Source: Symsagittifera roscoffensis
Lineage: Eukaryota > Xenacoelomorpha > Acoela > Convolutidae
DNA length: 64,000 nucleotides
Assembly: GCF_963678635.1 (NCBI RefSeq)
Contig: NC_087069.1
Location: forward strand, 10,687,206 to 10,751,205
Reading direction: 5' to 3'
A program made the translations under genes and the position numbers. How positions within the stretch are numbered: position 1 is the stretch's first letter; each line of letters begins with the position of its first letter. Below the pieces are notes generated by a model. That model was given only the letters and a program-made list of their open reading frames with translations. It was not told where the DNA came from and did not search any database. Positions 53,881-64,000 of this stretch are shown here, one piece after another.

Positions 53881-55422
53881 ATGACAAATGAGAAAACCAA
53901 TTTATCTGTTCACGCTTGGATAAACTATCTGAGCCAGGGAAACAAAGCGATAGCCGACAAAGCCGAAAACAACAAAGATGACACGAACATTGAAACAGAA
54001 ACGAAGCATAGAACGAAGAGCCGGGAAGATCCTCCGAAGTCGGCTCGAAGACCTCGGATTCGTTCGGCTAGCAGTCGGAATTTTTCACAAGAAGCCAAAA
54101 TTGCACTTCAAGATTTGGGTTTTGAAACAGACGAAGGTAAATCGAACGTGGGTAATTCAAGAGCCGTATCACCGGCACAATTTTTTGCCCCGTCAGAACC
54201 CGAAGATTCGCCTCGGCAAAATATCGTAGACGACTTAAATACCAGCCGAAACTCAGTGCCAAAAAGCGACACAGATAGATCCAAATCGATAAACACGACA
54301 CGTAGCAAAACGAATGATCAACTGAGTTCGAATCGTGAACACTCGATGCCGCCTCCGCTTTCGGACAGAGAACGAATTTACGTTCCGCTGGAGGCGAGTT
54401 ACAGATCGGAATTGCGAAAAATAACGAGCCGAATGGGAGTCGAACTCGATACTTTCAACTCGATAAACTGCCCTCATATGCTGAAAACGCGACAAGGTGT
54501 TTCGTCATCACCAACAACCCCGTTTCGGAAAAGCTCAATTTCGTCAATCACCGGGAAAAATCGAACGCCACAAATTTACGCCAATTTGCCTTCCTGCACG
54601 AGATGTCGACAGCAATACTTTTCAGCTTGTTTACAAAATAAACCGACAAATCCGAAGTACCCAATCGTCGATCCGACTTACAGAAGTACGACTTCGGCGC
54701 CGAGAAATGTTCTCGCGTTCAATACGAGCGTGCCTCGGCGATCGTTTGTTGATGTTTTGCCGAGCGGGAAACAAGCCGACGCCAACAATGTGTTCAACAG
54801 ATCACAATCGGCGTCGCCGGCCAGACGATTCCAGCGTTCGGAAACGAGAGCCGACGTCTCAACTAGGAAACACTCCACAAATTTCCGAACGCCGAATCAA
54901 ACCAAACTCGTAGAGGGCGAAAATCGACAGTTGTCACCATTAAAATATCAACAAAACGCAAACAGCAAACATCGAACAACAGTTATTACAAAGAAAAACA
55001 TCAACAATCAACCGGCTACTCCGAAACAACTCAGCCCAATTATTCAACGAAAAACATCGGCTAAAAGTGGCCAAGCGAAGACCAAAAAGTCAAACGAGGA
55101 TGTGGTTGACAATGGAAAAATTTTCCCAAATAGTTCTACTAGCAGAAAGTTCGACAAAACGAATGCAAAATTAGATGAAATTGAGCGATTGAAGCTGCGA
55201 AATGACAAATCAAAAGGTTTTAGTTCTGCCAAACAAAGTAATGATCGGTTAAAAGTTAAATCAGTTATTTATGACCGGAGATTTGAGGAGTGGAAACGGC
55301 CTTGGGAAGAAAACGGAGAAAACGAGGAATATATAGTTGAAGAAATTCCAGAGGAACTTAAGAAACAATCTGTGACTAAATGCAAAGAGTGGCTTGCTCT
55401 TTGGTTTTCAACTCAAAGCTAA
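53881..55422 (+). CDS. Unknown basic, low-complexity protein, 513 aa, single exon
   Basis: An uninterrupted frame of 513 codons in AT-rich DNA, with coding-like composition, stop TAA and AATAAA 15 bases later. I do not recognise the family. It is rich in Ser, Arg, Lys, Asn and Thr and mostly disordered, with many SP/TP and RS/RRxS sites (SRAVSPAQFF, SQSASPARRF). More ordered parts: an N-terminal VHAWINYLSQGNKAIADKA; PLEASYRSELRKITSRMGVE near 180; CTRCRQQYFSAC near 250, a possible zinc site; and an acidic C-terminus (EEWKRPWEENGENEEY...EWLALWF) that looks like a short helical motif. An in-frame TAG at 53836 sits before the ATG, and a pyrimidine tract with AG at 53868-53869 could be an acceptor of a 5' UTR intron. 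A cytoskeletal or ciliary adaptor is possible but unproven. Confidence 0.75.
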   Translation: MTNEKTNLSVHAWINYLSQGNKAIADKAENNKDDTNIETETKHRTKSREDPPKSARRPRIRSASSRNFSQEAKIALQDLGFETDEGKSNVGNSRAVSPAQFFAPSEPEDSPRQNIVDDLNTSRNSVPKSDTDRSKSINTTRSKTNDQLSSNREHSMPPPLSDRERIYVPLEASYRSELRKITSRMGVELDTFNSINCPHMLKTRQGVSSSPTTPFRKSSISSITGKNRTPQIYANLPSCTRCRQQYFSACLQNKPTNPKYPIVDPTYRSTTSAPRNVLAFNTSVPRRSFVDVLPSGKQADANNVFNRSQSASPARRFQRSETRADVSTRKHSTNFRTPNQTKLVEGENRQLSPLKYQQNANSKHRTTVITKKNINNQPATPKQLSPIIQRKTSAKSGQAKTKKSNEDVVDNGKIFPNSSTSRKFDKTNAKLDEIERLKLRNDKSKGFSSAKQSNDRLKVKSVIYDRRFEEWKRPWEENGENEEYIVEEIPEELKKQSVTKCKEWLALWFSTQS

Positions 55423-55436
55423 TAACTTGATTAATT

Positions 55437-55442
55437 AATAAA
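55437..55442 (+). terminator. Poly(A) signal of the 513-aa gene
   Basis: AATAAA starting 15 bases after the stop codon. Confidence 0.6.
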
Positions 55443-55449
55443 ATCAATG

Positions 55450-56380
55450 AAGTAAATCATGATTCTTGCCGCATTTTTTTTTCGAAAAAATTTATAGATC
55501 GTAGAAAAAAACAGCGTTGGTTTGCAAAAAGCACAAAATATTCAGATTTTAAAATTTTTTTTGAAAAAACGACCTTTTGGAAAAAAAAACTTATTTCATC
55601 ATTTTTTCGTCAAATTTCTTCATTAATTTTTCTTCAAAATAGATAAATTTTCTTTGAATCTCCTTAACAAGTATGTCCCCTTCAAGAAACAGAGGTATAT
55701 TTTACTAGATTAAGTTGAACGAAATATCGACCAATCTGAATGCAGCAACTTTTGATATCTCAAAAAAGAACGTTTTGTGCTAATTTACTGCTAGGTGGTG
55801 GCAATTCTTCGATAAATACCACAGGGGTGATGGCGATTGTTACGTAGAAGGTTTCAATTTTTGTGCGTATTGGTGAGCGAGTAAAACTCATCTTATAACA
55901 TAAGGACAATGGCTTTTTACTTCGTTTTTTTTCCACAAAAAACGAAAAAAAATAAACAGGTTGAATCCAATTCGTAAGTTAATACGAGATATTTTTCGGG
56001 AAGTAATTCCGAAAATCTACATTACTGAAAATTCTAATCGATCATAGCACCCAACAAATTATAGTTTAAAACTCAATGCAAGCTCTTAAGACAATCGTTT
56101 TTATCTTGAGAAAAGTTGTTCTTGACTATTAGTCAGACTTATCAAGTTTGAAAAAAGTTAAAGAGAAAAAACGGTAAAACACGTTCAAATGGAGCTAAAG
56201 CTCCTCGGGTTTGCATTTATAAAGATAAGAGTATAGGAGACTTCGTACCCGCACCAAACCTGTCTGCTAATTTTGGCAGTACATTAGCTTATACCGCTCG
56301 GCCAAAGTGAATTGCATATAGACAACTTTAATCCAATCATTATACAGTTTACTTTCATGCATTCATACTATCAAGCACAC
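55450..56380. other. Intergenic, nothing recognised
   Basis: AT-rich with A- and T-runs; no coding or repeat structure supported. Confidence 0.4.
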
Positions 56381-56384
56381 ACTT

Positions 56385-57145
56385 TTTTTGCGCTGCACGG
56401 TTAGATGGCGATCAACACTTCGGTTCGCAACCAACTTGTCTTTAACATGGTCCTATTTAGGACCTAAAACGTGCGATGATTGTTCATCATTACATTGTTC
56501 TTCAATGGATGATGGTGTCTCACTGACTTCGGGTTTCATTGCTAGAGTTGCTTACAGTTTTACTCAGAAACTTAGTAAAAAAATCTTAATATGTGTATTT
56601 TGACGAAATCACAACTGATTTAGTTTGCTTGCTGAATAATTTTGATTGAATCCTAGTAATCATCCATATAAAACTTTTCGGTAACCACTGATGCTGCTTC
56701 AAGACATGTGGAAAAATTACAACTTGCCGTATTTTGCAAAGCAAAAGTCGTGCATGACGGTGAATCTTGGAAACCGAATATATAGCGAGTGTATCGATTG
56801 ACTATCATATCTTTTGTGAGATCCTCCTGCCACTTGCTTTCATCAAATACGGGACTCCTACCTGGAAAAACATAACTGCTATATCTGAAGAGACGGCGTG
56901 CTTGTACTGTCCGAGGCGCAACGGTGCAAATACCAATTTTTTGAGTAGGTCTAGAGCCAACAATAGAAATTGAAATAAGGATATGTCATGAAATTTGTGT
57001 CACCATTAAAAACTCGGGGCACCTCACCCGGTTTATTTGAATTTATTAGTGGGGGGTGAGGAAGATACCACTCGCAATCAGCTCGCGAACGTGGGTCATA
57101 CCACTCGCGATCATCTCGCGAACGTGGATCATATAGAGTGAGCAA
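56385..57145 (-). pseudogene. BEL/Pao retrotransposon reverse transcriptase fragment
   Basis: Blocks in transcription order: EWYLPHPPLINSNKPGEV (family W-Y-L-P-H-H-P-V...K-P-G-K-V); a frame-shifted LLALDLLKKLVFAPLRLGQY (G-P-D-L-L...L...R-F-R); then about 56653-56860 with RYTRYIFGFQDSPSCTTFAL and the catalytic FYMDDY (family F-G...S-P...A-L; F-Y-V/M-D-D). Last, near 56395-56470, SSHVLGPK, a stop where Trp is expected, then DHVKDKLV. At least two frameshifts and two stops. No LTRs or integrase found nearby. Confidence 0.8.
57066..57132 (-). repeat. 33-bp direct duplication
   Basis: Two adjacent copies, each with ATACCACTCGC and CTCGCGAACGTG, differing at 3 positions. They lie in frame at the start of the BEL/Pao block and code for YDPRSR-D-R/C-EW twice. 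Confidence 0.85.
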
Positions 57146-57216
57146 GCGATGAGTAGTATTTTTTTTGGTAAACTGACCTTGTTATCAGCCCAAAGCATAA
57201 GCACGATTTATCTTAC

Positions 57217-57382
57217 ATAATCGTGAAATGTTTCTGATTTGAGGATGACTGAAGCGTATTTTTCGGCGGCAGAACGGGCATTCCATTTCATACAAAATCC
57301 TGTCTGGTCAGTTAATGAAACATCTTGAACAACAAACCGAGTAATGTCTGAGAAAACTATGGTTATTTGGTGGTACCTAAAC
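57217..57382 (-). other. Possible exon of an unidentified minus-strand gene
   Basis: Bounded by an acceptor-like TTTTTTTCTTTGCAG and a donor-like GTAAGA on the minus strand, and open in one frame over its 166 nt (QITIVFSDITRFVVQDVSL; MKWNARSAAEKYASVIL). Composition looks coding. No family recognised; it may belong to the adjacent retroelement or a gene outside the window. Confidence 0.3.
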
Positions 57383-57599
57383 CTGCAAAGAAAAAAACCC
57401 AAGTCGAAAACAATCTATAAAACCAAATTTCTGTTTCTTGTTGTCGCTCAAACAAAATTGTACGTTTGAGGAGTCTTGAGCTGTTTGGACAAAGAATATA
57501 TATAAATGAAATTTTTCAAAAAAAATTGCTTTTTTGTTGACTAGTGGATATAAGGAAAACGCCACGCCCAGAACTCAAGGATTTGATCATTTTTTTGCT

Positions 57600-60500
57600 G
57601 GAATATCTGGCTCAGAAAATTGTAAACTCTAACGCTTCTAGCATCGGTTCATGACGTATTAGGTCGCAAATTTTTCAGCTTTTCGGATGTCTGCTTTTTG
57701 ATTGATCATTTTTTGTAACCATGGTTAAAAACAATTGCCGATGTCTAACGATACAATTGATCATTAGAACGATAATTAACGACAAGGTTAATCCAGTGTC
57801 ATTCGAGACAGTCGATATAAAAAAGAGAAGGACGAAAACTTAAAGTGCTCGCCCTAGGTTTCCCAAACCCATCTCTCGTTTTATTTTGGTCGAGCTAAGA
57901 ACCGATTTTTAAAAATGAGCACCTCGATCCAGGTTACGAAATCTGCGATTTAGGTCAAACAACGCTTGCATGTAATTTATGCCTTTTTTGAATGCCTAGA
58001 TGCCATAATTTCTACGCTTGGTTGCTCATTGCATCTTCTCTGTAAACCCAATCAACCGCAACTTGTAAGGATTAGCGATGAGTAAGATCCGTGGTTATTT
58101 ATGAGCCGATCAATATAGAACTATAAAATAGGTTTTAGATCGAAAAAAATCATAGTGATGAAGAAAACTTTTTTTGAGAACGAAGAAAAATGAGGAAGCT
58201 CCATGGCTTTCTATCTCAGGAAAAGAAAAGTGAGTACCATTCGAAAAATCAGAAGAAAATGTAGTTCGATTGGGTCCCGCGCTCAGTAAAAACAGAAAAT
58301 AGTCAATTATAATACAAATAAAAGGATACTTTTACCAAATTTATAATCAGTTATGAGCGCTAAGCTTAGGTGTCAAAATGATTTGTAATATATTATAATG
58401 ATAAAAAATTTTAGTGACATTATAATAAATTAAAATCAAATTAAAAATGATTAAGTTTTTCTAAAACTCTCTAGTAGTATATAAAAATATATAATAATCT
58501 CATATTAGTTGAAAGGTTCCCGCCTAATACATTTTCCACATAAACCAAGAAATTAAAAATTAAAAACGTTATAACTTTGAATTGATTTGAAAACTGCTGA
58601 AACAATTTTTAACTTTTCCACGTTTTACATTTTCCATATAAGCAATTCGGATGCAACGTTGAAAACAAAACCGGCAAACAAAAGGATTATAATTGATTAT
58701 AATGAATTTTTTTGAACAAAATATTTGAATTGGAAATGGGATGAAAACAATCGATTATATTTTATTAGAATCGATTGCAATTGTTTCGAAAAAAGGATGA
58801 ATTGAAACCGATTGGAGTCGATTAAAATTTATTTTTTTTTGCTTTTAGAAAAAGAGATTATAATCAATTATTAGTTGATTAAAATCAACTTTTGTTCTCA
58901 ATTTCAGTAATGCTGGTACTAAAATCATAATACAATCGATTATTAACGCTTGAAACTGTATTCTGGTAAGAAACGAACACCAAAATGCCTACAATAATTT
59001 AGAAATTTTTTGTTTACTGCTAGAGTAAATATGAATATTTGTTGGTTGATTTTTCTCTTTTTTGTAAATTTTACAAGAAGGTATCAAAAATTTTGCATTA
59101 CAAACCCTATTTTACCCAGGATTATGCTGTCAATAAAACAAAAAAGATGGTGTGACTTTTTTGGTTTATTTTTCTCTTTTTTATAGGTTTTCTAACTTAA
59201 ATATCCTAAAAACACTAATTCAGGTCTCAGTGTTTTGCTTAAACAAACTTTAATGTTTTAAGTTTAAGCTACCATTACCACAAACAAAATAATTGTAAAA
59301 AGTATTTTTTTTTCTTTTCCGTCTAATTAAAAAAACATGTATCCTGGCATTGGATAGCTGCGCTTTCTGCGGCAAAAAACGGTTTCTCATGGTTGGTTGA
59401 TGAAACACTCCAACTTTTGCGGCTACTTTCATTCCAATTTCAAACTTTTGACTTCCGCAGTTTTATTTTAGTCTACATAGTCAGGTCTAAAAATGTTTTT
59501 CTTTTTGTAGATCAATTTAAAAGCTGCTGCAGTTTCTTCGGTGCGGCTAACAAACAAACTATATAAAAAAAAATAAAAGATTGAAAACGACAATTGAGTT
59601 TTTTTCTCAGAAATGATTGCTGGATGTAAACATAAAAAAATATAACAAATAAACATGAAAAGCTGAGCCTTAAAACTTTACAAAGTTTCGACCTGTTGCC
59701 GCAAAAATATTTCCATTACTGTATAAAATTTTTAGAACCTTGGATAGAACTTGACTGAAGTTTTAATACTAAACAAAATCAACACGTACAATATTTGAAT
59801 AAAGAGCGTTTTCTAACAGTAAAATTCACTAGACTGTAAGGTTTTAGAGAATTCGGGTCTTATGCGTTAAACGGCCCAAAAATCAAAATGGAAGCAAAAT
59901 GAAAACTAAAACTGAAACTGATCCTGATTGGCTAATATTAGCCAATCAAATTCGAGCAACTAGGTCAACCATTTCGATTGATACTGAGAACTTCAAACAG
60001 ACAGACAGTAATTGTATGTTGATTACGTGTTTTCAATTTGAAATAAAATTCTGACTATTTTCTTAATTTTGGGTCGTTTAACGCATAATACCCGAGATTT
60101 CAATTTAAGAGAAAAACTTCAAATATATATTTAAAAGCTTATCGCTAAACTACAGAGATCTGTATATCTTTATTAATAATCTGGCAAAATTAATTGACTA
60201 GCAAAACGTTGAAATTGCACAGAATAGGTTATTACAACATCGTTTAATTCTGAAAAAGCTGACACGCTATCAATAGGGAAAAGTATCTACAATAGACTTT
60301 ATAGAACTATACTGCAACTAAAAGAGTTTAATTGTGAGAATCCTTTTGAATGGTAATCGCCTTCAACTACATTCTTCTAGGTGCATTATTATAAACACAT
60401 TTGAAAACTACGAGTTTATTTTTCTGAATACTCTTTGTGTATATTGAAAACAAAAACAAAATTCACTTCTATAAAAACTGACAATAACGTAAAGTTTTTA

Positions 60501-63040
60501 GGAATTTTGGTTTTTCGCTTCAAAAACAAGAATTTTGGTTTTTCACTTCAATAAATGAGAGAAAACTCAGGGCTACTTGGAGAGCAACAAACTTGTTTTT
60601 CCAAAATCCTTTTAAATGCATTGCAATTACCTTATATTTGCAAATATTTTTAGGTAAAAAGGGTTGCCACTTTGTGCAAGTAGCACTGAAAGTCCCGACG
60701 CTTTCAAAGAAAAATGCAAACAAAGTTTTTCTTTTTCTTCGAATATTTTTGAGTGTGGCTTGATGAAAGCGGATAAAAACAGTAAGTAATTCAGGTTTAA
60801 TTGACAATAGGCATAAAAGTTTTCAAAAAAATATTAACTAACAAAACAAAATGAAAACCAGAGCGATTTTTTTTTCTAGTTTGCATGAGTTTTTTTTTCA
60901 GTTTATGGTCAAGGAAAATGGTCAAGTTTTAACGTTTAATGAAGCGTTAAAACTAGTTCGTTAATTAAAATCAAATTTTTTCAGTCTGAACGGTCAATTT
61001 TCCTAACGAAGATTACTTACTCGATAGCTTTACTCGCTCGAAATTAGGCCAAAACTCGAAAACCAATTTTCTCGATACTAGCCCATTTTTGGAAACGTTC
61101 GACACGAAGACAACTTTTTTATAGCAAATTAAAGGGCTTCAATATGATACATAACTCAACCTATTCAGATGATTATTTGCGGTATCTGAGTTTGCGTGGA
61201 AAACGAAAAAGTAGGAAAAATTTAAAACAGACTCGATAACAAAATTCTCTCTATTTTCAATGGTTTGAACAAACCTTTTGAGTTTTAACACTGATTAGAA
61301 ATTTCCCAAAAGTTAGGAAAAACATTTCTTCCTTTTTTTGAAACTTAAAAAATAAACATGTACTTCAATTGCAACATAGAGGGTTATCTTCTACACTAAA
61401 GCTTACTATTTCATTTCTTCAAGATTGATGTGATGGTTCATTTTTTTTTCAAAACTGACCGAATCTGACCAATTCTGCCTTTCAGCAAAATTCCTGTAAT
61501 TTGTTTATTTCATTCTTGTTCCCTGTCCTGTAAAATGGACCAATTTTGAGCAATCATTGGGTCTCATTTGTTCTGCTTGTTTCCCTGGGGAATGAAATAT
61601 TAGCTTTCTAATGGGTTTGACTACTGGGGAGTCAAATGTCATTTAGAATAGAGTTGCAAAACGAGTCGAACTTTCAAATAGCCGACTTTTTTCTTCGTGT
61701 TTATTTGATATATTTCTTTGTTAAAGAAATATGTCTAAGGAATGATTGCATTTACAAACAATCAACTGTATAATTTAAACTGCGCGCTTTTAAACTTACT
61801 TTTCGTTATAAACGGGCTTATTTTCGGAAATTAATCTGCTAAAAACACATATTACATTTCCTATTGTAATTTTTTTGAATTCAACATTGTGTAGGTATCG
61901 GAGTATTGTTTTAGTTTCGTAGCAAGAATAACAAGTTTTTTCTTTCTGTCTTTTTCATTTCTTTTTTCGTTAATCTAAAATGTCAGGGGTATTTAAAAAA
62001 AAATGGAGAATCACAAGTATTTTTAAAATAAACTTCTAAAAATAACTCAATTTATACGCAAGGCCCGTTCTGCCAGCCGATAGCTTTAATGAGATTTCAG
62101 GCATGCAAATTACTATATTGAGTTCTAAAGTCAAACAACCGAAAAAAAAAGAGTGGTCGATTGCTACTGATTAAAATCTGAAGCGTATCAAAATTGATTA
62201 GAAAGCTACTTCAAATGCCCTCAGTTGTACTACTTTTCAGCGTTCTTTCAATACGGTCTTCATTTTGTTACTTATAATCCCAAAATTCATTCTAGGTTTT
62301 TTTATCTGAGCATTTTAAAATTTTTACTATTATATTGCGTAATTTCTTATGAACATTTTTTTGCCCGGAATACCATAACTTTTTTGTACAATTGCGTCAG
62401 TCATTTTTTGAATAATTGCGTTTTTAAACTAGCGGTAATTTTGGCATCCTAAATAATCCGCAACCATAATTGTATATATTTACATGTTTTACCTGCAGCA
62501 ATATAAGTAGACTGTTTTCGCACTTATCAGCTAATAAAAAATGCCAGACGTGTATTTTCGAGCCAACAAAGGTAAATCGATATGCCTGAAATTTCCATTC
62601 TGCCCATTATTTGAAAATGAATATATCTCCCAATTGATTACCCAGTCAAACATTACTCTTTTGAAGCAGCCAAATTAAATATTCGTTCTGCTCGAAGCAT
62701 TCGTATTTTTGAGTGGGATTGAAACTTACAATAAAATTTTTTTAATAATAGTATAACAAATTTTTACAGAGCAAAATCTGTAGTGTTTAAAAATTAACAA
62801 AGAAAAAATAGAACAAACTCTGAGCACTAATCCGTACCGTTTAAATTTTCAATCAATCAATATATTTCCGAAGAATATTTTGACATGAAATGTTGCATTC
62901 GAGTTCAAAACTACATTGATTTCTTTTCTTTTAACATTGATTTATTTCAATAAGCCGTTCTTTCGTTTTCTCTCCAGAATATGTTTTCTTATTTTTCTCA
63001 ATTTCAAATTTGATGTTTTTCTTTGCTTGAGTCTTAATTT
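57600..63040. other. AT-rich intergenic or intronic DNA, no gene
   Basis: No frame longer than about 95 codons and none with family resemblance. 58680-58950 is enriched in ATTATAATCGATTA-like palindromic motifs. The rest shows only A/T runs. Confidence 0.45.
58680..58950. repeat. Cluster of ATCGATT/TATAATC-like motifs
   Basis: Variants such as ATTATAATTGATTATAAT, AACAATCGATTATAT, TAGAATCGATTGCAATT, GAGATTATAATCAATTA and ACAATCGATTATTAA occur within 270 bp. They are too degenerate for a tandem repeat and could be chance in AT-rich DNA. Confidence 0.35.
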
Positions 63041-63048
63041 AGTTTACC

Positions 63049-63155
63049 CGAAACCTGTAAGTTGAGGTTAGCAATAGCTTTGAAACGCTCCTAATTCTAA
63101 CACATAATCGGCCCTTATAATTCTCGGAAAATGTCAAATTTTGCAATTAGGCCAA
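63049..63155 (+). repeat. Dispersed repeat pair, copy 1
   Basis: AACCTGTAAGTTGAGGTTAG..., AACGCTC, then TATAATTCTCGGAAAATGTC and TTGCAATT-AGGCC. It matches 63866-63972. Confidence 0.6.
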
Positions 63156-63689
63156 TTTTGCTGTGTTTGTGCTATTTGAATAATGTCAAACCAATTCAAC
63201 TCAAACTGCAACAACCTTTGCCAACAATCGCCAAAAATAGTTAGGTGTTGGAGTTTTAATCCAGTTAGCAAAAATTTGAGTTGAACTCTATTAAGCAAAA
63301 ACTCAAAAATCCGGGCTATAGTGCTATTCAAACTATTATAAAAAAATTTGTTGGAGAAAGAATAGGAAAATCTGCAAAATTCTCGCCATATCAGCAAGAA
63401 ATCAAAATCATACAAGAATTTTACAAAAATATCACAAAGTTTTGACTTCTTTGAAATGCAGATCGGAATGCAATGTCTTGCAAGGCTTCCTGTTAAATAT
63501 TATAAAATTTTGCTATCCGAACTGCAGTTTAGAAAACTTCAAAATCTTGAAAAAATTTTGAAAGATATCCTTTTAAACATTTTAAAAAGGTTTTACGGCT
63601 ACAGTTTATTTGATTTTACTAGTACAATTGATTGGTAGCCTAATGTCTACATTACGCATCATATGTTTTCTCTGTTTGTAATAAACTGG

Positions 63690-63765
63690 TCTGAGTTAGT
63701 CTATTGGTTACGAATCTTGATATCAACCAAAAGGCGCATATTTAAGTTCTATTCAAGTTTTTTGC
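63690..63765 (+). repeat. tRNA-like SINE relic
   Basis: GTTAGTCTATTGGTTACGA (A-box-like) and AAGTTCTATTCAAG (poor B box), followed by a T-run. Weak. Confidence 0.25.
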
Positions 63766-63865
63766 TCTCTTCTCTAGATAGGAAATAGGCTGAACGAATA
63801 TTGAGTTATAATAAAAATCATCAGCGGAAAAACAACTGATTACTTAATCAAACATTTGGTTTAGC

Positions 63866-63972
63866 CAAAAACTGTAAATTGCAGTTGGCAAAAGTTTTCA
63901 AACGCTCATGATACTAGTTTATTGGCCAATATAATTCTCGGAAATTGTCAAAATATGCAATTTACGCCATGT
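63866..63972 (+). repeat. Dispersed repeat pair, copy 2
   Basis: AACTGTAAATTGCAGTTGGC..., AAACGCTC, then TATAATTCTCGGAAATTGTC. It may extend past the window edge. Confidence 0.6.
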
Positions 63973-64000
63973 CCACTCATTGTTCTTGCAATTTAAAGTT

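Overview
The window is animal nuclear DNA, most likely from an invertebrate. It is AT-rich, and its one large gene is split by GT-AG introns of about 0.1 to 10 kb. There are many poly-T and poly-A runs and dense transposon debris, and nothing operon-like, no CRISPR array and no intact structural RNA gene. I cannot name the species from the sequence.

Layout. (1) 1-7.1 kb, minus strand: a frameshifted Ty3/gypsy-type LTR retrotransposon cut by the left edge (integrase, a long spacer ORF, RNase H/RT, protease, Gag with two CCHC knuckles). To its right, 7.9-9.6 kb holds a spaced array of a CCCCTCCGGATTGG-like motif. (2) 10.9-42.3 kb, plus strand: a complete ten-exon gene of 1097 codons with PX, SH3 and RhoGAP domains in the ARHGAP32/ARHGAP33 arrangement. 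All ten exons join in frame. (3) Its introns, mainly 3-7, hold most of the repeats. These are a TIR element of about 450-580 bp in many copies, a composite tRNA-headed SINE, a non-autonomous hAT element carrying a LINE fragment, tandem arrays, and in intron 7 an antisense Ty3/gypsy element (32926-40037) with near-identical LTRs and a 5-bp target duplication. (4) 43-52.7 kb: intergenic repeats, including two hAT elements with perfect 8-bp target duplications, long-inverted-repeat elements and an SGNH-like coding fragment. (5) 53.9-55.4 kb, plus strand: an uninterrupted 513-codon gene for a basic, mostly disordered protein that I do not recognise. (6) 56.4-57.1 kb, minus strand: a broken BEL/Pao reverse transcriptase. 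(7) 57.5-64 kb: AT-rich DNA with weak repeats and no supported gene.

The host gene should encode a GTPase-activating protein for Rho-family GTPases, recruited to membranes through PX and to partners through SH3; this role is inferred from the family. The most unusual points are: a 225-bp segment shared between the exon-7 splice donor and intron 6; the motif array beside the first retroelement, which recalls clustered protein-binding sites in gypsy leaders; nested insertions that date the repeat families relative to each other; and a young-looking LTR element whose integrase has lost its catalytic glutamate.
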